NCBI GenBank assembly: GCA_963816975.1 | Contig: CAWFMD010000003.1 | Coordinates: forward strand, 310,001-374,000 | Length of the DNA stretch: 64,000 nucleotides | Origin: DASRIA01 sp963816975 | GTDB lineage: Bacteria; Actinomycetota; Thermoleophilia; Solirubrobacterales; JBBDJG01 | Direction of reading: 5' to 3' | Part shown: in pieces, positions 17,204 through 24,866 of the stretch | Position numbering within the stretch: position 1 is the first letter of the stretch | Layout of the letters: each line of letters opens with the position of its first letter | Translations under genes and position numbers: made by a program | Notes under the pieces: model-generated | Database searches by the model: none | What the model saw: the letters and a program-made list of their open reading frames with translations, nothing else | What the model was told of the DNA's origin: nothing

Positions 17204-18007
17204 TCACAGCTCGGTCTGGTGAGTCCCCGCCCTGCCCGCGTCCGTCTTCTCGTAGAAGCGGCCGAGCAGCTGCCTGGTCTCCTCCGGGTCCGGGGACGAC
17301 CATCCGTTCAGGGCGTCGATCCGCAGCTGCTCGTCGAGCGGGCGGCCGATCACGTCGAGGATCGTCTCCTTCGCCGAGCGCACCGCCGTCTGGCTGTTTC
17401 GCAGGATCTGCCGCGCAACGTGCTCGGCCTCCGTCATCAGCCGGTCGTGCGGCACGACCCTGGACACGAGGTTGCACTGCAGGGCACGCTGCGCGTCGAT
17501 CGGCTCGCCGGTGAGGAGCATCTCCAGCGCGATGCCCGAGCCGCACGTGTTGACCAGGCGCGCGATGCCGCCATCGCCGTGATGGAACCCGCGCCGCACC
17601 TCGAAGGATCCGAACATCGCGCGCTCCGACGCGATCCTGATGTCGCACGCAAGGGCGGTCTCGAACCCGCCCGCGAGCGCCCACCCGTTGACGGCCGCGA
17701 TCACCGGCTTGTAGATGCGGTGCAGCCCGCGCGTGAGGCCGCCGAGCCCATTGGCCACGTTGTCACGCACATAGCGCGCCGTGAGGTTGGCGATGCGCGG
17801 CGGTATGAACGTCTTCAGGTCGGCACCGGCGCAGAACGCGTCGCCGTTGCCGGTCACGATTGCGACGTCGACCGCGTCGTCGTCGCGAAAGTCCTCCCAG
17901 GTACGCCACAGGAGGTCATGTGTCTCGGGGTCGATCGCGTTCTTCGCGTCGGGCCGGTTCAGCGTCACGTACGCGATCCGGTCGCGCTTCTCATACAGGA
18001 CCTTCAT
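17204..18007 (-). CDS. Enoyl-CoA hydratase/isomerase (crotonase family)
   Basis: A 267-residue crotonase-fold protein. The oxyanion-hole loops are visible (DAFCAGADLK and VNGWALAGGFETALACDIR) as is LNRPDAKNAI near the start. The second-loop region GSFEVRRGFHHGDGG has Arg-Arg rather than the usual acidic pair, so the exact reaction (hydration, isomerisation or another crotonase chemistry) is uncertain. The start at ATG 18007 gives MKVLYEKRDRIAYVTLN; the open frame upstream overlaps the acyl-CoA dehydrogenase end. It follows that gene by 7 bp on the same strand, so a small beta-oxidation-type operon is likely. Confidence 0.88.
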   Translation of the reverse strand: MKVLYEKRDRIAYVTLNRPDAKNAIDPETHDLLWRTWEDFRDDDAVDVAIVTGNGDAFCAGADLKTFIPPRIANLTARYVRDNVANGLGGLTRGLHRIYKPVIAAVNGWALAGGFETALACDIRIASERAMFGSFEVRRGFHHGDGGIARLVNTCGSGIALEMLLTGEPIDAQRALQCNLVSRVVPHDRLMTEAEHVARQILRNSQTAVRSAKETILDVIGRPLDEQLRIDALNGWSSPDPEETRQLLGRFYEKTDAGRAGTHQTEL

Positions 18008-18014
18008 CCCTGGG

Positions 18015-19244
18015 CTAGCCGGCGACGGGCTCGGGCTGCGGCTCGTGCTTCCGCAGCTCGCGGCGCGCGATCTGCTGGAGCTGTGCACCTCGTCGGGCCC
18101 GTCGACGAAGTGCAGCGTGCGGGCGGCCCGTACATCGCGGCCAGCGGCCAGTCGTTGGTGACGCCGCCGCCGCCGAACACCTGGATGGCACGGTCGATCA
18201 CGGTGGTCGCCAGGCGGGCCGCGGCGACCTTGATCGCCGAGATCTCGATGCGGGCGCCCTTGTGCCCGCCGTGTCGATCAGCCACGCGGTCTTCAGGGTG
18301 AGCAGCCGCACCTGTTCGATCTCGATGCCGCGACTCGGCGATCCCGCCTGGATGGTGCCCTGGTCGGCGAGCGGCTGCCCGAACGCCACCCGCTGCTGCA
18401 CGCGTTCGCACATGAGCTCGAGCGCCCTCTCGGCCATCCCGATCGCGCGCATGCAGTGATGGATGCGTCCGGGGCCGAGGCGGGCCTGGGCGAGCGCGAA
18501 TCCGGCGCCCTCCTCGCCGAGCAGGTGGTCGGCAGGGACGCGCACGTCGACGAACAGCGTTTCGGAGTGGCCGCCGCCCGCGTCGTGGTCGAAGACGGGC
18601 AGCGTCCGCTCGATCGCACACGCCGGGTGTGTCGAACGGCACGAGCATCATGCTGTGGCGGCGATGGCGGTCGGCATCGGGGTCGCGAGACCCCCATGAG
18701 GATCGCGAACGAGCAGCGTGCTGACGCCGCCCCGCTCGTGAACCACTTGTGCGCGTTGATCACGTAGTGGTCGCCGTCGCGCTCGATGCGACTCTGGATG
18801 TTGGTCGCGTCCGAGCTGGCGACCCACGGCTCGGTCATCGCGAAGCACGAGCGGATCTCGCCGTCGAGGAGCGGGTCGAGGAACTGCTCGTGTTGGCACG
18901 GCGTGCCGAACTGCTCGAGCAGCTCCATGTTGCCGGTGTCGGGGGCCGAGCAGTTGGTGGCTTCCTGCGAGAGGGGTGATTGGCCCATCAGCTCGCAGAG
19001 CGGTGCGTACTCGAGGTTCGTGAGTCCGGCCCCGAGGTCGGTTGTCGGGGAGGAACAGGTTCCAGAGCCCGCGGGCACGCGCTTCGGCCTTGAGCTCCTC
19101 CATGACCGGTGGATGGAAGTGCGGGTCACCCGACTCTTCCACCTGGTCGTGCCAGACACGCTCTGCCGGATAGATGTGGCTGTCCATGAACTCGAGCAGG
19201 CTCTCCCTGAGCTCCTGAGTCCTGGGGTTGAATTCGAAGTCCAT
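18015..19244 (-). pseudogene. Acyl-CoA dehydrogenase, interrupted by about six frameshifts
   Basis: The whole span (1,230 bp, normal length for a ~405-residue acyl-CoA dehydrogenase) encodes recognisable pieces in all three frames. In order: MDFEFNPRTQELRESLLEFM to LWNLFLPDN; LGAGLTNLEYAPLCELMGQS through NAHKWFTSGAASARCSFAIL; SMMLVPFDTPGV; RVPADHLLGEEGAGFALAQA and IEIEQVRLLTLKTAWLID; GHKGARIEISAIKVAAARLA to GGGGVTNDWPLAAMYG; then RTLHFVDGPDEVH and QQIARRELRKHEPQPEPVAG before TAG at 18015. Breaks fall near 19041, 18690, 18630, 18265, 18127 and 18078. The sequence resembles the long-chain ACAD10/11-like group. Codon bias is preserved throughout, so either the DNA is badly base-called here or the gene is very recently dead. 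Confidence 0.85.
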
Positions 19245-19281
19245 GGCGTCTCCTCCGGATTGACTCGGAGGAGCAGCTTAT

Positions 19282-19734
19282 CTAGCGCGCGGCGAGCGGG
19301 CTGATCGTGCACCGCAGGGGCAAGAAGACGGTGTAGTTCGTCCCCTCGCCGGCGCGGATGCTGATGTCCATCCGGCCTCCGTGGGCGTCGACGATCGCCT
19401 TCAGGATCGTGACCTCCGCCTGCGGCGGTGCGTAGCTGCCGGCGCCCTGGACCTCGGCCTGCGCCCATCCATCGCGTTCGTAGAGCCGGATGCAAACGCG
19501 CCCGCATTCCGGTTCGCTGCTGACGGCAGTGACGACCAGGTAGTCGAACAGCCGAGCCAGCTCCTCCCGGTTACCCGCGGATACCGGCAGCAAGCCGGTC
19601 TCCACCGTCACGCCGACCCGCTTCGCGTCGGCCGCCGGGCGCGCGGCCTCGACGCTGTCCCGCATCAGCTCGCGCAGGTCGGCTGCCCCGGGCTGCGGGG
19701 CAAACTGGCCGGGATGCACGCGGAGCCGCTCCAT
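19282..19734 (-). CDS. Truncated, probably inactive histidine-kinase ATPase domain
   Basis: A ~150-residue protein that matches only the catalytic half of a sensor histidine kinase. The start (MERLRVHPGQFAPQPG) corresponds to the linker after the phosphoacceptor helices; the open frame upstream (to 19785) still shows VFSIGGG, the tail of such a helix. The N-box position reads LARLFDYLVVTAVSSEP, where the usual Mg-binding Asn is missing, while VDAHGGRMDI and GEGTNYTVFLPL keep the G2-box-like end. No phosphoacceptor histidine, sensor or membrane segment is encoded. ATG 19734 has an AGGA site six bases upstream. Either a kinase remnant or a stand-alone ATPase-fold protein. Confidence 0.6.
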   Translation of the reverse strand: MERLRVHPGQFAPQPGAADLRELMRDSVEAARPAADAKRVGVTVETGLLPVSAGNREELARLFDYLVVTAVSSEPECGRVCIRLYERDGWAQAEVQGAGSYAPPQAEVTILKAIVDAHGGRMDISIRAGEGTNYTVFLPLRCTISPLAAR

Positions 19735-19834
19735 CCTCGTTCCTGATCGGCATCCGCCGCCGATGCTGAAGACCTGCGCGGCCATCAGTGGCCGGCGACA
19801 CAGACGGCCCGGCGCGCTGTGAGACGATCAGGGC

Positions 19835-21286
19835 ATGGCCAACGGCGATCTCCGCCGGCTGCGTCGCCACCCGGGCTACCCGCTCTTCTACGCGACCGCC
19901 ACGATCACGCGCTTCGCCGACGAGATGTTCTCGGTCGGCGTGGTGCTGCTGGTGCTCGAGCGCACGGGCAGCGCCGCGCTGGCCGGCGCCACGGTCGCCG
20001 CGGTGACCCTGCCGAGCCTCGTGACCGGACCGGTCCTGGGCGCCTGGCTCGACCGCAGCGGGCGCCGCAGGCAGGTGATGGTGCTGGACCAGCTGCTCGC
20101 CGCGACCAGCGTGGCCGGCATCGTGGTGCTCGCGGGCCACGCCCCGGACTTCGTCGTGCCGCTGGTCGCCCTGGTCGCGGGCATTACCTGGCCGCTGTCT
20201 TTTGGCGGCTTCACGAGCCTGATTCCGGTGATCGTCCCGGACGAGCTGCTCGCCCAGGCAAACGCGCTCGAGGCGACGAGCTTCAACATGGCGGTGATCG
20301 CGGGGCCGGCGCTGGCGGGCACGATCTCCGCGCTCGCCGGGCCGGACGTGTCGTTGATGGTGGAGGCCGCGCTGACGATCGCGGTGATCGGCCTGATCGC
20401 CAGCATCCCCGAGATGGACGCGCGGGCGCCCACCGCCGACCCGGCCCGCCCTCTGAGCGCAATCGTGCGCGACGGCCTGCGCGTGCTGGCCTCGACGCCC
20501 GCGCTGCGGTCAGTGACGGCAGCCGGCGCGCTGAATCTGGGTGGGCTGGGACTGCTGACGATCGGCTTCCCGTTCTTCGCGACCCACGAGCTGGGCGTGG
20601 ACCGGAGCGTGTCCGGCTACATGTGGGCCGCGTTCGCGGCCGGCTCGGCGATCGGGGCGCTGACGCTGGTGCGGCTGCAGACGCGATTCGCTCCCGAGCG
20701 AGTGGTGCTGGGTGCGATCACCGTGCTCGGCTGCATCATGCTGCTGTGGCCGCTCGCCGGCTCGCTGCCGGTCGCGCTCGCGTTGATCGCGCTCGGCGGC
20801 CTGGCCGACGGGCCGGGACTGGCCGCGACGTTCGGCGCACGCCAGCGCTGGACGCCGCGCGAGCTGCTCGGCCAGATCTTCACGACGGCGGCCTCGCTGA
20901 AGGTCGGCGCCTTCGCGATGGGGGCGGCCTGCGCGGGGCCCGCGGTAAACACGCTCGGCGCACGCGGCACCCTGGTGCTGGCCGCCGGCGTGCAGTTCAT
21001 CGCGGTGAGCGCCGGGCTGGTGCTCGGCCGCGGCCGCGGCCGCTCAGATCTTCAGGAGGATGAGCGTGTTCACCCCGAGCGCGACCGCGAAGCCGATCGT
21101 CCAGCGGTTCAGGTTGCGCTCCACGAGCGAGCCGCCGCCGAACGGGCCAGCACCGGCACCGCCGATGCCGAACGCGCCCGACAGCCCGCTGTCCTTGCCC
21201 GAGTGCAGCAGCACCAAGAGGATCAGGACAAAGGAAATGATCACCTGAGCTACGGAGAGAACCGTGTACACGGCCGGGAATTGTAG
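19835..21286 (+). CDS. MFS transporter (12-TM) with a 3' end that reads through secG antisense
   Basis: A major-facilitator protein with about twelve membrane segments in the first ~400 residues (RHPGYPLFYATATITRFAD, GPVLGAWLDRSGRRRQVM as motif A, LNLGGLGLLTIGFPFFA). Substrate unknown. After GLVLGRGRGRSDL the frame continues for about 80 residues of hydrophilic, non-family sequence (rich in Glu, Arg, Gln) that is simply the complement of secG. A one-base change in the CGGCCG-repeat at 21026-21040 would move translation to a stop at about 21060, giving the normal family length, so the tail is probably an artefact of an indel. ATG 19835 gives a typical N-terminus. Confidence 0.85.
   Translation: MANGDLRRLRRHPGYPLFYATATITRFADEMFSVGVVLLVLERTGSAALAGATVAAVTLPSLVTGPVLGAWLDRSGRRRQVMVLDQLLAATSVAGIVVLAGHAPDFVVPLVALVAGITWPLSFGGFTSLIPVIVPDELLAQANALEATSFNMAVIAGPALAGTISALAGPDVSLMVEAALTIAVIGLIASIPEMDARAPTADPARPLSAIVRDGLRVLASTPALRSVTAAGALNLGGLGLLTIGFPFFATHELGVDRSVSGYMWAAFAAGSAIGALTLVRLQTRFAPERVVLGAITVLGCIMLLWPLAGSLPVALALIALGGLADGPGLAATFGARQRWTPRELLGQIFTTAASLKVGAFAMGAACAGPAVNTLGARGTLVLAAGVQFIAVSAGLVLGRGRGRSDLQEDERVHPERDREADRPAVQVALHERAAAERASTGTADAERARQPAVLARVQQHQEDQDKGNDHLSYGENRVHGREL
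21044..21271 (-). CDS. secG: Protein translocase subunit SecG
   Basis: A 75-residue protein with two hydrophobic segments (MYTVLSVAQVIISFVLILLV and NRWTIGFAVALGVNTLILLK) joined by a Gly-rich loop (GGAGAGPFGGGS), the classical SecG layout. It is the small accessory subunit of the SecYEG channel. In many actinobacteria it follows tpiA/pgk; here it sits alone between a MFS gene (whose frame overlaps it fully on the other strand) and ccmE. Confidence 0.93.
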   Translation of the reverse strand: MYTVLSVAQVIISFVLILLVLLHSGKDSGLSGAFGIGGAGAGPFGGGSLVERNLNRWTIGFAVALGVNTLILLKI

Positions 21287-21299
21287 CCAGGGCCCGGTC

Positions 21300-21358
21300 G
21301 GCCTTCCCCGTTGGCCGCGGCGTCCGGGCGGAAGGCCTCCTCGGAGACCCTGAAACGG
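21300..21358. repeat. Hairpin plus copy A of a short intergenic repeat
   Basis: Inside the 93-bp gap between ccmE and secG there is an 8-bp perfect inverted repeat (GGCCTTCC 21300-21307, GGAAGGCC 21330-21337). Overlapping it is CGTCCGGGCGG (21321-21331) followed by AAGGCCTCCTCGGAGACCC, a pair of blocks that recurs, inverted, around the large hairpin at 23340-23415. It may be a terminator for ccmE, a leader element of secG, or one copy of a small mobile repeat. Confidence 0.45.
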
Positions 21359-21364
21359 CTCGCG

Positions 21365-21766
21365 CTAGGACTGCTCGCTCTTGGTGAACTTGGAGGGGCA
21401 CTTCGTGATCAGGCTGTCCCGCTCGCCCACGAACCTGCCGTTGGCCATCTTCCCCTTGAGGATCACCTCGCGCCCCTCGCGAAACGGGTCGGGCACGGCT
21501 CCCGAGTAGCGCACGGGGACGGACGCGGTGCCGCCGCGGTCGCGGACCCGGAAGCGCAGCTGGTCGCCCGTGCGCTTCACCGACCCCTGCGCAACCTTCC
21601 CCGTCAGCTCGTAGGACTTGCCGGGCGTCGCACCCGCGAGCAGCTCCGACGGCTGGCGCGTCTCGGTGGCCCCGCTGAAGGACGTGTAGATCAGCGCCCC
21701 GCCGAGCAGCACCGCCACGGTCAATGCGATCGTGAGGCGAATCGTGCGCTTGCGACGGGGATCCAT
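21365..21766 (-). CDS. ccmE: Cytochrome c maturation protein CcmE, cysteine-type
   Basis: A 133-residue membrane-anchored heme chaperone: a basic N-terminus and one membrane segment (residues 10-30), then the CcmE beta-barrel (YELTGKVAQGSV, VPVRYSGAVPDPFREGREVI, KMANGRFVGE). The heme-binding site of E. coli CcmE is HxxxY; here the equivalent is Cys123-Pro-Ser-Lys-Phe127, so it is the Cys-type variant with the tyrosine replaced by Phe. CcmE receives heme from CcmC and hands it to CcmF/H. None of the other ccm genes is adjacent. It lies just 9 bp after the WS/DGAT stop on the same strand. Confidence 0.9.
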   Translation of the reverse strand: MDPRRKRTIRLTIALTVAVLLGGALIYTSFSGATETRQPSELLAGATPGKSYELTGKVAQGSVKRTGDQLRFRVRDRGGTASVPVRYSGAVPDPFREGREVILKGKMANGRFVGERDSLITKCPSKFTKSEQS

Positions 21767-21775
21767 CCCGCGTAA

Positions 21776-23227
21776 TTATTCCAGGGGCGCTGGCTGGCGG
21801 GCCGGCTCGCGCCGCCGGCGTGGGGGGCGGCGGGCTTCGGCCGCGGCCACCAGCTCCCGCAGCGACTCCTCCAGCCCTTCCCGCACCACGTCGATGTCGT
21901 CCATCGCGTCGAGGTCGCCGAGCAGGCCGAAGCTGACCTTCCCGTTGTAGGAGAAGATCGCGATCGCGAGCGCGTGCTTCTCGGGCAGGAAGGCGACCGG
22001 CACGACCGTCTCCAGCTCCCGGCCGAGCACGAACAGCGGAAACTGCGGACCGGGCACGTTGGTCACGATCAGGTTGAAGAGCCGGGTGGAGAAGTTCAGC
22101 CGCGACGCCTGCGCGAGGACGGTCGGAGGAGCGAAGTCGTTGAGCGCCACGAGCGCCTCGGCGCCCATCACCTGCTTGGACTGCTTGATCTTCCCCATCT
22201 CCTCGCGGACGATGCGCAGGCGTTCCACCGGGTCTGCGGCGTAAACGGGTAACGGCGCGCGGACCACCGCCAGGCGGTTGCCGAGCATCCCGCGGTCATC
22301 CTCGGTGCGCATGCTGACCGGGACGAGGCCCCGCAGCTCCAGCCCACCGGTCTTCACGCCGCGCGTGGTCAGCCACCGGCGCAGCGCCCCGGCGACGACC
22401 GCCAGCACCACGTCGTTGACCGTGCCGCCGAGGGTGTCCTTCACCTTCCGGAAGTCGTCGAGATGCGAATGCACCCAGCGGTACCTGCGGTGCGGTCCGA
22501 TGTCCATGTTGAGCGGCACGTCGGGCGCCGGGTTCATCAGCTCCCAGGCGACCTCGCCCAGCCCTTCTGCGACCTCGATCGCGTTGGACACGGTCTCGCG
22601 CGGATGCTGGGCGACCTTCAGCGCGCGCCTGCCGAGGCGGATGGGCACCTTGGCCACGTTCTCGACGCCGCGCGCGAGCAGGTGCGCGTCGCTGGGCTCC
22701 GGCTGCGGCTCCCACGGGCGGATCGGAGGCGTGAGCCCGGCCGGCACGGGGTTGGCGTCGAACAGGACGGTCGCGAGGTCCACACCGGATACGCCGTCCA
22801 CCAAGGCGTGGTGCGTCTTGCTGACGATCGCGAACCGGTTGCCCTCCAGGCCCTGCACGAGCCACAGCTCCCACAGCGGCTTCGAGCGGTCCAGCCGCTG
22901 CGAGAACAGGCGGCCGGTGAGCTGCTGCAACTGGCGGTCGTCACCCGGCGCGGGCAGGGACGAATGGCGCACGTGATACTCGATGTTGAGGCGCGGGTCG
23001 TCGACCCACACCGGCCGCCCGGACTGCAGCGGCGGGAACGCGAGCTTCTGCCGAAAGCGCGGGACGAGGTGCAGGCGCGCCTCGATGTGCTCGACGAACT
23101 CGTCGTAGTTGGGCGGCGGGCCTTCGAACACGAGCACCGCACCGATGTGCATGTGCGCGCGGTCGCTTTCCTGGTTCAGGAAGCTGGCGTCGGTGGCGCT
23201 CAGCCGGTCCAGGTGCGAGACAGCCAT
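21776..23227 (-). CDS. Wax ester synthase/diacylglycerol acyltransferase (third paralogue)
   Basis: A 483-residue WS/DGAT protein, complete, very similar to the partial copy at 1-1277 (same positions for HHALVDG 139-145, RLFSQRLDRSKPLWELWLVQ, GTVNDVVLAVVAGALR, NVPGPQFPLFVLG). The last 30 residues are an Arg/Pro-rich tail. It forms storage neutral lipid at the membrane. Its stop is 9 bp from the ccmE start, so the two are co-transcribed. Upstream lies a 240-bp gap containing a long hairpin. Confidence 0.94.
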   Translation of the reverse strand: MAVSHLDRLSATDASFLNQESDRAHMHIGAVLVFEGPPPNYDEFVEHIEARLHLVPRFRQKLAFPPLQSGRPVWVDDPRLNIEYHVRHSSLPAPGDDRQLQQLTGRLFSQRLDRSKPLWELWLVQGLEGNRFAIVSKTHHALVDGVSGVDLATVLFDANPVPAGLTPPIRPWEPQPEPSDAHLLARGVENVAKVPIRLGRRALKVAQHPRETVSNAIEVAEGLGEVAWELMNPAPDVPLNMDIGPHRRYRWVHSHLDDFRKVKDTLGGTVNDVVLAVVAGALRRWLTTRGVKTGGLELRGLVPVSMRTEDDRGMLGNRLAVVRAPLPVYAADPVERLRIVREEMGKIKQSKQVMGAEALVALNDFAPPTVLAQASRLNFSTRLFNLIVTNVPGPQFPLFVLGRELETVVPVAFLPEKHALAIAIFSYNGKVSFGLLGDLDAMDDIDVVREGLEESLRELVAAAEARRPPRRRREPARQPAPLE

Positions 23228-23339
23228 CTCCGAGTCCTCTCTGTGCGGGTCAAGAGCCCGCCTACTCTAGCGAGCCGGCGTGGCCGCAGATTGCGCTATT
23301 CCGTTAACGCTTTGCAAGACGTACGAGTCTCGGTGGCGG

Positions 23340-23411
23340 CGGCCGGCCGGAGCGCCTCCTCGGAGACCCGAAAACCGCTTTTAGTCTCCGATGAGGCCCT
23401 CCGGCCGCCCG
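23340..23411. repeat. Long intergenic hairpin (about 23-bp stem), copy B of a short repeat
   Basis: Left arm 23345-23367 and right arm 23384-23406 are inverted copies matching at 21 of 23 positions, with a 16-nt loop (23368-23383) that itself contains AAAA and TTTT blocks able to pair. Pairing can extend to 23340/23411 with one mismatch. The right arm plus 23405-23415 (CCGCCCGGACG) is an inverted copy of the element at 21321-21347. It lies 59 bp after the end of the gene at 23470-24813 and 113 bp before the WS/DGAT start. No U-tract follows on either strand, so a plain intrinsic terminator is not certain; a REP-like repeat or structured RNA is equally possible. Confidence 0.65.
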
Positions 23412-23469
23412 GACGTTCGCACGTTCGCTCGGGCGACCGCTCGATCCTGCGGAGGGGAAGGGTGGGGCG

Positions 23470-24813
23470 TCAGGCGGCGTCGATCAGCGATTCGACCTTG
23501 GTGAGCGACTTCTCCACCCGGCCGACCATGCTGTCGAGTGTGTCGCGGGCCGCGTCGACGCTCTTGCTGGCGCCGGTCAGCGAGCTGCGGATCTTCTGCG
23601 CCTCCTTCAGCGCGGAGAGCGCCTCCGCCGCGGCGTCGCGCACGCCCGCGGCGTCGAGCGCGAGATCCCGCTCCGCGGACATCAGGCAGCGGCAGCGCGC
23701 GTAGCGGTACGCCAGCTCGAGCGGGCGGGCGTCGAGCGTCTCCTTGTCGAGCGTGACGATCATCTTGTTGCCCTCGTACTCGTGCAACTGCTGGCGGCCG
23801 GAGGGCACCTTCCCATCGGACGCGACGAGCAGGATCGCGAACCCGGCGTCACGCTCCGCGAGGGCCGCGTCGAGCGTTTCCCACGCCCGGTTCTTGGAGA
23901 GGCGCTCGTCCTTGGCGTCGATCGCGATGCGGCCTCGGGCGGCGCCCGTACCGGCATCGATCTCGATCACGATGTCGCCCTTCTTGCCGCCGCTCGCGGA
24001 GCGCTCGTCGCCCACGTGATGAGCGACGTCGCCGCGCGCCGCGGCCAGCTCCTCGAGCAGCTCGAAGGCCTGCTGCTCGAACGTGCGGCCCTTGCCGGTG
24101 CCCCGCTCGCGCTCCGCCGCCAGCTCGACCTCGGCCTCACGGGCGCCGTGCAGGAGCTTTACCTCGCCTTCGAGCTGGGCGAGCTTCTCGATCAGCTTTT
24201 CGTGCGACTCGCCCGAGCGCTTCACCTCGCGCACGACAGAGGCCTTGAAGTCGGCCAGCGGGTTGTGGCCGTCCTGGGCCGAGAACTGACGCAGGAGATC
24301 CTGCCGCGAGTCGCTCAGCGACTTGGCCACGATGTCCTTGACCTGGTGCTGCACGGCGGTGTTGCGATCGCCGCCGAAGTGTCGCGCGATCAGCTCCGCC
24401 AGCTCGTCGCCGTGAGCCTCGAGCACCTTCGCCATCGCGCCGCCGTCCTCGCCCACGAAGCGCTCGAACTGCTTCTCGAGATCGTCGCCGATGCGACGCG
24501 CCCGCTCGGCGAAGGAGTGCTCCGCTTCGGTCGAGGCGCGCTCCAGCTCGCGGCGGATCGCATCGACCTCGGCCCCCGTGGCCTCCCGGTCGAGCACGCG
24601 CGCGCCGATCTCGAGCGCGTCGGCAACGGTCTCGCCGGCCGGGATCTCACGGCCCTCGCGGTGCTCGATCAGCTCGACAAGGGTGCGATCCTCGACCGCG
24701 AGACTCTCTATGAGGACCTCGTCGCCGCGGACCGTGACCCGCGCGTCGGCGGGCCCATCCCGGTGCTCCGGAACGGGTTTCAGCGAGGTCTGCAGGGTTC
24801 TCACAGCTTCCAT
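23470..24813 (-). CDS. Coiled-coil protein with a PD-(D/E)XK-nuclease-like C-terminal domain
   Basis: A 447-residue protein I cannot name. Residues about 85-235 are long charged helices (coiled coil, with ERARRIGDDLEKQFERFVGE and KLIEKLAQLEGEVKLLHGAR). Around 245-345 there is a nuclease-like core: GRTFEQQAFELLEEL, then GKKGDIVIEID, then GRIAIDAKDERL. The E...GD...D-x-K arrangement is that of the PD-(D/E)XK fold, as in RmuC and DUF2130 proteins. A final helical region follows. RmuC-like proteins limit recombination between inverted repeats; this could have a similar DNA-end role, or act in defence. It is divergent from a lipoprotein gene. Confidence 0.6.
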   Translation of the reverse strand: MEAVRTLQTSLKPVPEHRDGPADARVTVRGDEVLIESLAVEDRTLVELIEHREGREIPAGETVADALEIGARVLDREATGAEVDAIRRELERASTEAEHSFAERARRIGDDLEKQFERFVGEDGGAMAKVLEAHGDELAELIARHFGGDRNTAVQHQVKDIVAKSLSDSRQDLLRQFSAQDGHNPLADFKASVVREVKRSGESHEKLIEKLAQLEGEVKLLHGAREAEVELAAERERGTGKGRTFEQQAFELLEELAAARGDVAHHVGDERSASGGKKGDIVIEIDAGTGAARGRIAIDAKDERLSKNRAWETLDAALAERDAGFAILLVASDGKVPSGRQQLHEYEGNKMIVTLDKETLDARPLELAYRYARCRCLMSAERDLALDAAGVRDAAAEALSALKEAQKIRSSLTGASKSVDAARDTLDSMVGRVEKSLTKVESLIDAA

Positions 24814-24866
24814 GTCGAACCACGGAAGGTATCCCTGACACCCGACGGAACGTGGAAGATGCCGTG

